The translations under genes and the position numbers were made by a program. A DNA stretch of 64,000 nt, from assembly GCA_030035585.1 (NCBI GenBank), contig CM057462.1, forward strand, positions 69,474,734-69,538,733, given 5' to 3'. Origin of the DNA: Dugong dugon (taxonomy: Eukaryota > Chordata > Mammalia > Sirenia > Dugongidae). Below, one piece after another: positions 47,176 through 57,786 of the stretch. Each line of letters opens with the position of its first letter. Position 1 is the first letter of the stretch. Under the pieces are notes generated by a model. The model was given only the letters and a program-made list of their open reading frames with translations, did not search any database and had not been told where the DNA came from.

Positions 47176-47400
47176 CTCTATGTGGATCAAAGTGACAACA
47201 GCAACTCAGAAGATTAGACAGGAACTTTAGGGGACAGTGAGTTTATGTTAACGGGAGAACAACTCAGAAAAAGAGGGTGAGAATGGTTGCACAACTCAAA
47301 GAATGTAATCGGTGTCACTGAATTGTGCATGCAGAAAAGGTTGAATTGGTCTATGTTTTGTTGTATATATTCTTAACAATAGCAACAACAAAATGATACC

Positions 47401-47640
47401 AAGATCCTAGGAAATATGCCTGGGGCACTGACCACAGCAGCCATGGTAGATTAGTGTTGTTGTTGTTGTAGTTATTCTACTTTGGTAAAAACTAACAAAC
47501 AAACCTTGTGCAAAAATTTTTTTTAAAAAAGAATGTAACCAATGTCACTGAACAATATGTGTAGAAATTGTTGAATGGGAACCTGTTTTGCTGTGTACAT
47601 GTTCACCAAAATATAATAAAATATTTTTTCTTTCTTTTTT
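47401..47640 (+). repeat. L1 3' end-like A-rich sequence
   Basis: The sequence 'aaccaatgtcactgaacaatatgtgtagaaattgttgaatgggaacctgttttgctgtgtacatgttcacc' then AATAAAATA is another end of the same L1 3' UTR type, perhaps a separate short copy. Confidence 0.6.
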
Positions 47641-47945
47641 TTTATATATACATTTTTATTGTACTTTAAATGAAGGTTTACAGAACAAATAGTTTCTCAT
47701 TAAACAGTCAGTACACATTGTTTTATGACATTGGTTAACAACCTGACGACATGTCAACACTCTCCCTTCTCAACTTTGGAGGACTCTTTTTTTTTTTTGA
47801 TGAAAATGTACATAGCCAAAGTTACACCATTTCAAAAGTTTCTACATGTACAATTCAGTGACATCGATTACATTCTTCCAGTTGTGCTGCTTTTCTCACT
47901 ATCCTTTTCGAAATTATTCCATCATTATATAAAATATTATTTTTA
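47641..47945 (-). repeat. L1 3' end, antisense
   Basis: Reverse complement of the same 3' terminus: 'ttattgtactttaaatgaaggtttacagaacaaatagtttctcattaaacagtcagtacacattg', then 'gacatgtcaacactctccct'. It abuts the preceding sense-orientation end, forming a tail-to-tail pair. Confidence 0.75.
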
Positions 47946-47959
47946 AAAAGAAGAAATAC

Positions 47960-48900
47960 AAATTAAAACAATACAGAGATACTTCTTCTGTCCTATCAGA
48001 TTGGCAAAGTTGAAATATTTGACAGTGTACTCTGTTGGTGAGGCTGTGGGGAAAAGGCCCCCTCATACATTGCTGGTGGGCATTGCAAAATGGTACAATC
48101 CCTATGGAAAGGAATTTGGCAATACCAAGGAAAATTACATATATGCATTTTCCCTTTGATCCAGCAAACCCACTTCTAGGAATCTATCCTAAGAATACAT
48201 TAGCAAATACAAAAGACATATACATGAGGTTATTCATTGTAACCACTAATGATAGAATCTACTTTATAAAAGTTGGGCATTCATTCAAACAACCCGAGGG
48301 ACTGATTGAATAAAACATGGTTCGTAACTTTAATGGAGAATTATGTAGTATGTAACTCTATATACTCGTATGGAGTGATTGTCAGTAGTGTTGTTTAGTA
48401 AACTGTTATTTAGCATCACTATTGTTTAGTGAGGAGCTCTGGTGGCACAGTGGTTAAGAGCTCGACTGCTAACCAAAAGGTTGTCAGGTCAAATCCCCCA
48501 GCCACTCCTTGGAAACCCTATGGGGCAGTTCTACTCTGTCCTTTAGTGTTACTGTGAGTCGGAATCGACTCAACAGCAACAGGTTTGGTTTTCTGATATT
48601 GTTTAGTGAAGAAAATCAAGAGGCAAACAGTGTATATAATAGCATGTTACTTTTTTATCAAATAAAGAAGAGAATGGGAGTATGTACATACACATATATG
48701 TATGTATGTATTTGCTTATATCAAAAAAAGGAAAGATAAAAACTAATAAAAATGAATACTATATGGCAATAGAAGTAACAGGAGGCAGGTACAGAGATGG
48801 AAGCTAGGCTTCTCTGAATATATGTTTGCGAATTTAATTTTGGAACTATGTAAAATTTCATATCATTGTAAAACAAAACAAAATTAAAATGGGGGATAAA
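47960..48900 (+). repeat. Old L1 3' fragment split by AfroSINE
   Basis: Diverged ORF2 end ('atacattgctggtgggcattgcaaaatggtac', 'tttgatccagcaaacccacttctaggaatctatcc') runs to 48432 and continues after the SINE to an A-rich end near 48900. Confidence 0.75.
48433..48597 (+). mobile_element. AfroSINE inserted in old L1
   Basis: Short-type AfroSINE from GGAGCTCTGGTGGCACAGTGG to CGACTCAACAGCAACAGGTTT. Perfect 12-base target duplication ATTGTTTAGTGA (48421-48432, 48598-48609). Confidence 0.93.
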
Positions 48901-49143
48901 GCAGTCCCTAAAAATAAAAAACAAAATGAACCTATGTTTTGTTGATGAATTAAGCCCGGCAGAATTATTTCAAGTGGCAAAAGCAAAGTAATTTGTCTGT
49001 ACTTCTCTAGTAGGATATACCCTAAGTCAAAAAGAACTGCAAAGAAACCTTAAATTGTTTTTAGTAATTATATTGTTCACCATAATATTAGTATTGGTAT
49101 TCTGAAACTATTATATATATTTTATATGTGTATGTATATATTA

Positions 49144-49323
49144 AGGAGCCCTGGTGGCACAATGGTTAAGTGCTCGGCTGCTAACAGAAAGGTCAGTGGT
49201 TCAAACCCACCAGGTGCTCCACAGGAGAAAAGACGTGGAGATCTGCTCCCATAAAGATTTCAGCCAAGGAACCATATAGGGTCGCTATGAGTCAGAATTG
49301 ACTCAGTGGCACACAACAACAAC
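49144..49323 (+). mobile_element. AfroSINE
   Basis: Head GGAGCCCTGGTGGCACAATGG, middle 'gtggagatctgctcccataaagatttcagcc', tail GTCAGAATTGACTCAGTGGCA followed by CAACAACAAC. Imperfect TGTGTATATTA-like flanks. Confidence 0.9.
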
Positions 49324-49329
49324 ATGTGT

Positions 49330-49480
49330 ATATTAGGATAAAGCAAATAAGTAATTATGTTGACAGCACTAGGAACAAGTATGTCAGCTTAAGAGAAGAT
49401 ACAAATATAAAATCAAAGAAGGTTAGTAAATGGGTGAATTTTATGGTATGTGAATTATATCTCAATTAAGCTGTTAAAAA
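49330..49480 (+). repeat. Old L1 3' end
   Basis: 'gggtgaattttatggtatgtgaattatatctcaattaagctgttaaaaa' is a very common 3' terminus of old mammalian L1 subfamilies. Confidence 0.65.
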
Positions 49481-49643
49481 GAAGGTAGGTACAAATCTTA
49501 TAATCCGAATTTTGAATTGGGAATGTCAATATGAATGTATGATGTATTTTCTCTTTAAAAAACATTTCCTACCTTTGTCGCTGAGAAGGCCTGGAAACAG
49601 TAACTAACCCATGACAACATGAACATCCCTAGCCACCTAGATG

Positions 49644-49830
49644 TTGTTTTTGTTGTTGTTAGGTACCATTGAGTCAATTCCAACTCATAGCAGCGAGTTG
49701 TAGAGTAGAACTGCCCCATAGGGTTTTCTTTTCTGTAATCTTTACAGAGGTGGAGCAGCTGGGTGGGTTCTAACTACACACCCATTATTTAGCAGTCGAG
49801 CACTTAACTATTTGCACCACCAGGTCTCCT
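49644..49830 (-). mobile_element. AfroSINE
   Basis: Antisense copy with tail TTGTTGTTAGGTACCATTGAG and head TTGCACCACCAGGTCTCCT. The target duplication TAGCCACC(T/C)AGATG lies at 49630-49643 and 49831-49844. Confidence 0.92.
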
Positions 49831-49844
49831 TAGCCACCCAGATG

Positions 49845-52150
49845 GTGGTCTCTAAATACCACTTCCAACTGGAAGGAACTAGGGTTCCTTGGGAAAATGA
49901 CTGATCCAGGTGGGGCAAGAAATTTACAAGATGAGCCTGAAACGTGTTGTCATACTAGAAAGCAAGGATGTTATCAAAGATTACTGGGCTATGCCAAAAG
50001 GATTCAGGAGCCGAGCTGAAAAGTCTACACTGGCCAAAGATGGGATAATCTGAGTACCAACATGAGTAATAGTTACAGTGGATTGACATATGTCAAATAT
50101 GTTGAAATATGAGTTCATGATGATTTTTTTTAAAGCCTCATTAATCATCTTTGAAAGATGCTAAGAAATCAATCAACTCCTTATTCTGAAAATTGGTAAA
50201 TAAAGGGAGAGAATCAAACATTTATCTCCTCTTTCCTGTCTGACCAGTACTTTAGGATAACCAAATAGCTAATGAAAATTTATAGAAGTATTCTAGCATC
50301 TCCTAAAGAAATAATGGGTCTGGACATTGATTATCAATGGCTGCTATAGCCATTAAGTGAGAAGCTTCAAGAAACTTTTTAAGTTACAGCCTAGGACACT
50401 TGAACCCACCAGTCAATATTAACATCACAGAGAGACAATCATATCTCATATGTGCCTCCTGATGGAAGTGTAGAAAGCCATCTATTAAGTATTCTTGCCA
50501 AAAAATTGCACCTGAATCTGATCAAGACTCCACATCTAACCATCAGTTTACAGATGATGCACAAAGGGACAGAGGAACATGTTAAACAGTATCTGAATGT
50601 AAGCAGAAAAATATGGAATGTGAGAAACTCTACAGGACAAACAACCCATTTTCTTCAGCAAAGAAATTTTAAGGGAAAAAGCGGCATAAGAGATCAGCCA
50701 AATACAATGTGTGAATCATGCTTCAATTCTGAGCTAAATAAACCAATTACTAGATAAAAACAAACAAAAAAACAGTGAGACATTAGTAGAAATTTGAAAA
50801 CTGTTTGGATATTTGATACTATTAAGAAATTATAGTTGATTTTTTAGGTGTAATAACTTTTTAAGAGGAGTTTTTTTAGGTATGTGTGTGTTTTTGTTTT
50901 TTTTTTTAAGTGTCCTTGTTAGAAATAAACACAGAAATACCTATGGATGAAATGATTTCTGGGATTTAAAAAAAAAAAAAAAAATCCAGAAAGAAAGTGT
51001 ATGGGGCAAAAAAGAAACAAAGTAGACCACGATTGATAATTATTTAATGTGGGTGATGGGTCTATGGGGGTTCATTGTACAGGTAGTCCCCAACTTACGA
51101 CAAGGTTCCGTTCTGATGACTCTGTGGTTAAGTCGGTTCTGGCTTAAGTCAAATACCTGATTTTTTATTTTTTAAGTTTTCATTATTATTGCCTTTATTA
51201 TCAGTATCTTTATAAATCCAATCTTTGTCTTTGGAAGTTAGAAACATTACATATAAACTTGAAGAGATATTTTAATACATACATACATAAAAAATACACA
51301 AATCATAAAAATTCACTCCGACGATGAAGAAGAGTTGGTTGACGTTGTTGTTTTGTCAGTTGTAGTAATAACTGCACTTGTGGAAGGTTCTGAATCATCT
51401 GGATTATCCCTGGGAATGGGAATGGCATTTCTGGGCAGAACATTAATAAGAGTTTCTGTATAGTCCCTTTCTTTTTTCCTTCATAAATTTCATGGTAACA
51501 TCTCACTGCTTCCCAAATCTGCCTATCCACTTTAGCAAAGCAATCAAAGTGTTTGGGTCCATGTTTTCAAGCAACTGAAGTCCTTGATTTAGTTTAGAAA
51601 AAACTCCAGCTAATCCCTTCGCTGTAAAATCTTTTTTAACAACTTCTGTCATTCTCTTCCTCATTATTTCTTTCTTGCTCAGCATTTCTTTACACTTCAA
51701 AATCCATTCAATCCTGATCTGTCAGTTCCCCTTCTTCGTGATCTATGAGCTATTCCACATTGGCAATAGCAAGTTCTAAATTCAGCATTGTTGCCATATG
51801 GATGATTTTTCCATGGATCTATTCCATCATATTATCCTGATGAAACAGTCGGAGCATGTTCATATAACCCAGGATTTTTTTCCATATCCCCTGCATGCGT
51901 TTTTCAGTAGCTTCCTCCCAAGAAGACGCAATGTTCCAGATACACTGACGGTTGTAAATTTGGGACTGGTTCATCGTAACTTAAATATGTCACAAGTTGG
52001 GAACTCCTACCTGTACTGTTTTCTCTACTTCTGTATACGTTTGAAATTTTCTATAATAAACAAGTTTAAAAATACACGTATACAGAGGAGGAAAAAAGAG
52101 TTTGCAACAAGGTGCACCCCAACTAGCAGAAAAAAATGTTAGAAGTGAGC
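49845..52150 (+). repeat. Old L1 (L1M-like) 3' UTR, split by Tigger
   Basis: Sequence of an L1M 3' UTR type ('gcctaggacacttgaacccaccagtcaatattaacatcac', 'cagatgatgcacaaaggg') runs to 'gatgggtctatgggggttcattgta', where a Tigger element intervenes. It then finishes with 'ctgttttctctacttctgtatacgtttgaaattttctataataaa'. The left boundary and exact subfamily are uncertain. Confidence 0.6.
51080..52013 (-). mobile_element. Tigger-like (Tc1/mariner, pogo group) DNA transposon
   Basis: A 934-base element with inverted ends (CAGGTAGTCCCCAACTTACGAC and, in reverse, CAGGTAGGAGTTCCCAACTTG), flanked by the TA target duplication of the superfamily. The minus strand keeps the C-terminal tail of a Tigger transposase. 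'FTAKGLAGVFSKLNQGLQLLENMDPN' is followed in another frame by 'RQIWEAVRCYHEIYEGKKKGTIQ', similar to the Tigger1 C-terminus. The DDE catalytic core and N-terminal DNA-binding region are deleted, and there is at least one frameshift. It is inactive. Confidence 0.9.
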
Positions 52151-52701
52151 TGGCTCAATCTTTTAAAGAATATAAAGAGAATATACAAAATAAGAATGGA
52201 TGATAAAAGAATGAGGTGAAATGGAAACTTTTTGAAAATAGAAAATTAAAAGCAGGAAATAAATAGCTTACACACTAGAGGGAAAGCTTGTTTTTTTTAA
52301 AAAAAAAAAAAAAAAAAACCATATCAGGGCCCATTTAATGCTTTTCCCCGTGAACTCTTATTTTCTATTACTAATATGGCAGCTCCTTTTTTGATCATAT
52401 TTTCATTTGCCTATCCTTTTACACTTCACTGTTTTTGGTCAATTTGTATCATGTTACCAGCAGGTTATGATTTTTGTTGTTTGACTCAGTCTCTGTGTTT
52501 GAGGAGAAAATTGTGTCCATTTGTGTAAAAAAGTCTTCATATTATAAAGTGAAAAAAGTCATCTCTAAAGAAGCCTAAAAAATAATATAGGAAAAAGAAA
52601 ATCAGTACAGATATATACCAAAAGGTTAATAGTCTGTTATTGTGGGTATGTTTTATTTTATTTTTGCTTATCTGTATTTTTTCTGAAATTAACACATACT
52701 A
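52151..52701. other. Unassigned A/T-rich sequence
   Basis: Includes a T-run/A-run junction at 52291-52318. 'ggcagctccttttttgatcatattttcatttgcctatcc' may be antisense old L1 ORF2, but this is weak. No gene is seen. Confidence 0.35.
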
Positions 52702-52711
52702 TAGTTGTCAC

Positions 52712-53186
52712 CTTGTCACTAAGGTGCGCCTGACCCAAGCCATGGTGTTTTCAATTGCATATGCATGCAAAAACTGGACGATGAATAAGGAAGACCGAGA
52801 AAGAAATGACGCCTTTGAATTGTAATGTTGGCAAAGAATGTTGAATATACCATGGACTGCTAAAAGAATAAACAAATCTGCCTTGGAAGAAGTACAATCA
52901 GAATGCTCCTTAGAAGCAAGGATGGCGAGACTTTATCTCACATACTTTGGACATGTTGTCAAGAGGAACCAGTCCCTGGAGAAGAACATCATGCTTGGTA
53001 AAGTAGAGGGTCCGCGAAAAAGAGGAAGACCTTTAACGAGATGGATTGACACAGTGGCTGCAACAATGGCTTCAAGCATAATTCAAGGATTGTGAGGATG
53101 GCACAGGACCAGGCGGTGTTTTGATCTGTTGTACATAGCGTTGCTATGAGTCGGAACCCACTCGACAGCAACTAACAACAACAACG
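52712..53186 (+). mobile_element. RTE LINE, 5'-truncated (ORF2 C-terminus and tail)
   Basis: A 475-base copy with a 10-base target duplication TAGTTGTCAC (52702-52711, 53187-53196). It encodes the RTE ORF2 C-terminal region, reading SECSLEARMARLYLTYFGHV and GPRKRGRPLTRWIDTVAATM in one frame (52838-53095) after an in-frame stop near 52823. The 3' end 'gttgctatgagtcggaacccactcgacagcaac' is identical in plan to the AfroSINE tail. It lacks the endonuclease and reverse transcriptase domains, so it is inactive. Confidence 0.9.
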
Positions 53187-53196
53187 TAGTTGTCAC

Positions 53197-53830
53197 AAAA
53201 AATAAAGTTTTAAGTAAAAATTAATAAAATGAACTTTCTAATCAGCTGAAAAAAAGGAGGAAGAGGAAAAGGACAAAAAAATATATTGAGATCATTTGTC
53301 TAGATCTTAGGAGATTTTTATTAGCATAGGACATCCAGCCTGACTCTGAGAAACTTGATAAAAATTTTGTAAGCTCAGTTCTGACCCAGAAAGAACGGTT
53401 CTTGATGCAGGCTTATATCCAGGGGCTTTGTTTCCTTAGATATTACACAGAAGCCATGACTAGGATCATCAGGGCCTCTGATAAAACATCGAACATGTTT
53501 ATTTATGTTTTATGTACTCGGTATAAGAAATATGCATTACCTTTGTACACAGGAGGAAGTGTGCTAGCTAACTTGTTGGGATTATGAAGTCCAAGGGAAA
53601 GCCATTATGCAGGAGTGACTTTCAACCCTATCAAGTGTTAACATCTTCTTTTTAGCAGTGAATTCTGGGGGAGGGAGCAGGATTAAAAGTGTTTTGCCTT
53701 TCAAGTTCACTTCAAAATCTCTTAATAATATTAGACCTCCAAGTGATTACTGATGCCATTTCTTCTGGGTGATGGTGATTGATTATAATGGTGATGGTGA
53801 TGAAAAATGAATGCCTGTGGTAATAGTACA
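53197..53830. other. Unassigned non-coding sequence
   Basis: No gene or clear repeat was recognised. Confidence 0.4.
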
Positions 53831-54151
53831 TTTTGTTGTTGTTAGTTGCTGTTGAGTCTATTCCGAGGGATAAGTTCTAGCTTTTGCACTAGGAAGGCTC
53901 TCTCCTCCAGCCTTCAGTTAGGCAGTGGACTGATTTGGGTTGAGTTAGGAATAACGAGACAGAACCACTGAGGCAAATCATTTCTCTTAGCCCAAGCATG
54001 GGCCTCCACACATTGTCTGGGCCAGGAAGGCCCTAAACAGACCCTACAGCAAAACTGCCCAGTAGGGTTTCCAAGAAGTGACTGGTGGATTCAAACTGCC
54101 GACCTTTTGGTTAGCAGCCAAGCTCTTAACCAAGGCGCCACCAGGGCTACC
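53831..54151 (-). mobile_element. AfroSINE, interrupted
   Basis: Antisense tail 'gttgttgttagttgctgttgagtctattcc' at the left and the rest of the SINE ('cagcaaaactgcccagtagggtttcc' to 'ttaaccaaggcgccaccagggct') at 54040-54151. About 165 bases of non-SINE sequence (about 53873-54040) lie between. The SINE is therefore split by an insertion or was assembled from two copies. Confidence 0.8.
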
Positions 54152-54289
54152 ACAAGACTCTCAGCACACAGTAAGTGAATAGGTGCCAGCCATCTTCTGG
54201 GCTCACAGATGCCCTGAAAAAGCCCCAAACCAGAGTGTCAGGTGCCGTGTGAAGTGGTGTTCTCCAGTCATCTCTGAAGAGCTTGATTC

Positions 54290-54700
54290 TTCCTGTACCT
54301 TTTCACTTTCCACCTCACTCCCCTCTGCATGCCTCCGACTTTCCCCTCTCCTCCCCAGGCCTACATCCTGCCTTACCCAATCCTCTGCTTTCCCAAGAAA
54401 AGTAAACTTTGCCTTTTCTTTTCTCCACAGCTCAGCGTAGCTTCACTGTTTCTTTTCTCCCCTTTTCCCTCCTGGCCAAAATTAAGTCCTTCCCTTAAGC
54501 TCTGGATCTCTCCCCCACCTTCTGAGGAACTTATCTTCCCTCTTTCCTCTCTCCACCAACAAATGTGCTCAAGTTCCTACTTGTCTGAAACCTCTCCTCT
54601 CAACCCTGCCTTCCAATCCTAGGACACACTGCTTTTTCTTTCTCTTCTCTACCAAACTTCTGTCTTCTATCGCTTTTAACCTGCTTTCCTTCTCATGATG
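54290..54700 (+). repeat. LINE-2-like fragment, sense orientation
   Basis: C/T-rich sequence of L2 upstream type ('ctgctttcccaagaaaagtaaactttgcc', 'cctgccttccaatcctagg'). The assignment is by texture and is weak. Confidence 0.4.
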
Positions 54701-55187
54701 AATTGTCCTTCCTCCTCACCCTGGGTGGTCCATCTCCCAGAGTTTTCTCCAAAAATTGTATCTGCCTGCACTGGCTGTATTTTTGGATATTTTCTCCTTG
54801 ACTGCACAGTGCCTGATCTCCATGTTCCCAGATTGCAGGAATAGTTTGGGCAGCAGGGACTTTGATGAATGTGTGGATAACCTTCTGGAGAGCTTCCTGG
54901 TCTGAGATATTGATTCTTGTTGAACAAATATTGTCTGCTCCTACAGCTGACCACACAAGAGCTGGTGGGGCCTGCCTCCTCAGGCTCGGGCTCCACTGAG
55001 CAGGATCTGTCAGACCCCCACAATAGCCACCCAGTGAACAAGCTAGGGTGGGGAGGGTGTCCCGGAATCTAAGGATATAAGGGGTGGCTTCCAGCAGGTT
55101 CACAGCCAAGACAGCTGCGCAGAAATGCTAACTAGTGCTCCAGCCTATTGCATTTTTAGGATCCTTAACAGCCCTGTTGTATTCCAG
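54701..55187 (+). other. ST3GAL3: ST3GAL3 intron end upstream of first visible exon
   Basis: Nothing recognised apart from the 3' splice region: a pyrimidine-containing stretch 'gccctgttgtattccag' ends in the acceptor AG at 55186-55187. A 138-codon minus-strand frame (54693-55109) has no family resemblance and is treated as chance. Confidence 0.5.
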
Positions 55188-55282
55188 GTTCTCCAAGCCA
55201 GCACCCATGTTCCTGGATGACTCCTTCCGCAAGTGGGCTAGGATCCGGGAGTTTGTGCCACCTTTTGGTATCAAAGGTCAAG
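55188..55282 (+). CDS. ST3GAL3: ST3GAL3 coding exon (stem/early catalytic region)
   Basis: ST3GAL3 is a type II Golgi membrane enzyme that transfers sialic acid from CMP-Neu5Ac in alpha-2,3 linkage to terminal galactose, mainly on Gal-beta1,3/4-GlcNAc glycans. This 95-base exon reads FSKPAPMFLDDSFRKWARIR then EFVPPFGIKGQ, essentially the mammalian ST3GAL3 sequence as I remember it. The first base completes an Arg codon begun in an upstream exon. The exon ends after the first base of an Asp codon, followed by donor GTATGT. It corresponds roughly to residues 101-132 of the 375-residue human form. The exons encoding the cytoplasmic tail, membrane anchor and stem are not in the window. Confidence 0.96.
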
Positions 55283-55914
55283 GTATGTTGGGGATGCTGT
55301 GGCCCACTCTATATTAACATCTCATCCCCTAAATTATCTCCCTATACTTTGGGACAGGTCTATACCCATCCCCCACTCCCCACTCTCAACAATGCCTTTA
55401 CCTTCTCTCCCTCTTTCCCTTCCTTCCTTTTTTATATCTTTAACAGAATTGTTTATCAGAGCCCACTGCTTTGCCAGAGGCTAGGTGTACAATGGTGAGG
55501 TAGACAGACATGATCCCTCTCCTCAAAAAGCTCCAGTTTTGTGGAGAACACAGATACTCAGGACAGTAATGACTCTGACGAGAGAAGTACAGGTGCTGTG
55601 AGACCATAGGAAAGGTGTGCCAGAGACACTAGGGCTAGAACACTGGGCCAGAGGGGGAAAGTCCCCGAGAAAACAGGCCACAGGAATGCCCTGAAACTCC
55701 TCCATCATCCCCTCCTGCTCTTTATCATCTTAATCTAGTCTCCCAGTCTTTTCTTATCCTGTCCAAGGCTCATCTTTCTACCTATACTCTCAGAAATTGT
55801 CCCCTTCGATTGCCTTAAGGACCTCACCCATACAGTTCTCTCCTAACTCAAGACTTTCCCATCGCTAACAATTTAACAGTTCCAGCTACTTGTCAAGTTC
55901 TTGCACTGTTTTGG

Positions 55915-56110
55915 GGCATGGTGGAAAAGAGCTTGGGCTTTAGGGTCAGACATACAGGGATCAGATCACTGTGCTGCCTCTTTACTGTCTGTGACCTTGG
56001 ACAAGTTACTTAGCCTGTCTGTGCTTTAGTTTCCTTATCAGTTAACTGGAGATAATAATATTATTGTATAAGGTTGTGACTACAATTAAATAAGATAACT
56101 GATAAAGGAG
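55915..56110 (+). repeat. MIR SINE
   Basis: A well-preserved MIR: 'aagagcttgggctttagggtcagacatacagggatc', 'gtgaccttggacaagttacttagcctgtctgtgctttagtttcc' and 'ataaggttgtgactacaattaaataagataa'. Confidence 0.88.
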
Positions 56111-57159
56111 TGATGTTATTTGGCCAGAGGACTCAAGAATCCCTGAAACTTCTACTCAGCTGGCCCACCCCTCCATAAAAAAGAAGACAATGGCGAGCAA
56201 AAGGACACTCTTGAACTGGGGCTTTGACCTCAAACCTCCTAGGATAAACCCCAGTGGATTGGGCTGAAACATAGGAAGAATTCCTTTCTTGTGGGTGTAG
56301 GTTACCAAGCAGCCCAGTCTTTCCTCCTAAATCCCTGCTCAAGGCTCTGATCCTACCTATAGCTGGGAAGGCCAGTAAAGGCCAATACAGAGCCCACTGG
56401 CCAACAAGAAGAGAGCACCTGCTAGTTTATACCCTTTCTGCTAAGATTGTCTTCCTAGACAGCAAAACTCAATCCATATCCTTGATCTCAGCCAACTAGT
56501 GACATACACTCTTCCTCAGAGGTGAAACTGGAGGTGGGATAAGAAGGGGATCTCTGACCTTCTCTGAAGCCCACTGTTAGGTACATCTGAAGTCACCTTA
56601 GTGTAGAACATTCATTAAAGGTTTGTTTCCTTACCCTATTCTCGTTCAACTTCTGGAAAGATTAGCTGTGCCTACTGCCTCCTCTTTCCTACTCCTGAAG
56701 AATATCTTCTCCCCTGCTATTCCAGTGGAACTGCTTAGTGCCCTGTGAAACCCAAAGAATATTTTCAGTCCTTAACTTGACCTTTCTGCTACATTTGGCA
56801 TATTGCCCACCCCTGCTTTTAAAATTTTATAATTTAATTTTCTTTTTAAATTCTGGTGTCATCCTTTCTTTACATGAAATGGTTCAAGCAAACCAAAAAA
56901 TATAAAGAATAATATAATGAACACCTGTGTACCCCCACCCAGCTTAAGAAATAAAACATGAGATACAATTAAAGCTTCTGTGTAGCCCTTCTCAGCTCAT
57001 TCCCCTCCTTCCCTCCAGGTGACCATTATTCTGGTTTTGGTATTATCATTCCTATGCCTTCATGTATTTTTACTACATATTTATATATTCATTAAAAATG
57101 TATTGTTTTTGCATGTTTTTAAACTTTATGATACCATTTTATATATATGTACACATATA

Positions 57160-57300
57160 GGAGCCCTGGTGGCACAGTGGTTAAACATTAGGCTGCTAAC
57201 CAAAAGGTTGGCAGTTCAAATCCACCAGCTGCTCCTTGGAAACCCTATGGGGCACGGTCATTACGAGTTGGAATCAATTCGACAGCAGTGGGTTTTATTT
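57160..57300 (+). mobile_element. AfroSINE
   Basis: GGAGCCCTGGTGGCACAGTGG to GTTGGAATCAATTCGACAGCA. A short stretch around the 'gggtcgc' block of the consensus is missing. It is bounded by TA-rich repeats. Confidence 0.92.
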
Positions 57301-57304
57301 GTAT

Positions 57305-57315
57305 ATATATATGTG

Positions 57316-57375
<60 letters not shown>
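57305..57375. repeat. TA dinucleotide microsatellite
   Basis: About 70 bases of mostly perfect TA repeat with a few GT/CA interruptions at the start. Probably length-polymorphic. Confidence 0.95.
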
Positions 57376-57379
<4 letters not shown>

Positions 57380-57396
57380 TCCCCCCGCCAAAAAAA

Positions 57397-57440
57397 AGAA
57401 AACATTGCTATCAAGTCAATTCCCACTCATAGTGACTCTA
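57397..57440 (-). mobile_element. AfroSINE tail fragment
   Basis: 'attgctatcaagtcaattcccactcatagtgactct' is only the antisense 3' tail of an AfroSINE or RTE, cut off by a TA repeat. Confidence 0.7.
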
Positions 57441-57451
57441 TATATATATAT

Positions 57452-57656
57452 GAGTCCTTGGGTGGCACAAATGGTTAAGTGTTGGCTGCTAACCAAAAGG
57501 CTGGCTATTCAAATCCTCACAGAGGCACCTTGAAAGAAAGGCCTGGCAATCTACTTCCAAAAGATCACTGTCATTGAAAACCCTATGGAGCACAGTTCTG
57601 CTCTGATCTGATACACATGAGTTGGAATTGACTCCATGGCAACTAGGTTGGTTTTA
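57452..57656 (+). mobile_element. AfroSINE (long type)
   Basis: GAGTCCTTGGGTGGCACAAATGG to GAGTTGGAATTGACTCCATGG, containing the longer middle 'gcaatctacttccaaaagatcactgtcattgaaaacc' also seen at 9298-9515. Confidence 0.92.
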
Positions 57657-57786
57657 TATATTGATATACATGTGTAGCGGCTCAGGGGGAGGGCGCATTT
57701 GGCAAACAAACACAGAAGGTGTGCGCTATTTGTGTATATACATGGACACACATATCTATATAAATGTAAAACCAAACTATATATAT

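Larger units (their letters stand above)
38500..47400 (+). mobile_element. Old L1 (L1M-like) spanning 5' to 3' ends, with nested insertions
   Basis: In order: a 5' UTR-like start ('actggagcaagatggtggagtaag', 38500), ORF1-like coiled-coil DNA (39500-39948), and the end of the endonuclease domain (reading SDHNGLKLEIN near 40605). Reverse transcriptase follows: YRPISLLNI at about 43570, [11 protein letters not shown] at about 43950, and [13 protein letters not shown] at about 44070, where L1 normally has FADD, so a catalytic-loop Ala is replaced. The ORF2 C-terminus (44419-44877, open for 152 codons) and 3' UTR (45960-47400) come last. Part of ORF1 and ORF2 is missing. MaLR LTRs at 39949 and 46227 and a younger L1 at 41277 interrupt it. 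That these pieces form one element is an inference from order and orientation. Confidence 0.72.

Noticed and set aside
54693-55109. 138-codon minus-strand open frame next to an ST3GAL3 exon
   Set aside because: No family resemblance, no start context or splice partner I can support; treated as chance.
57019-57533. Open frames rich in Tyr-Ile repeats
   Set aside because: Translation of a TA microsatellite and flanking SINEs.
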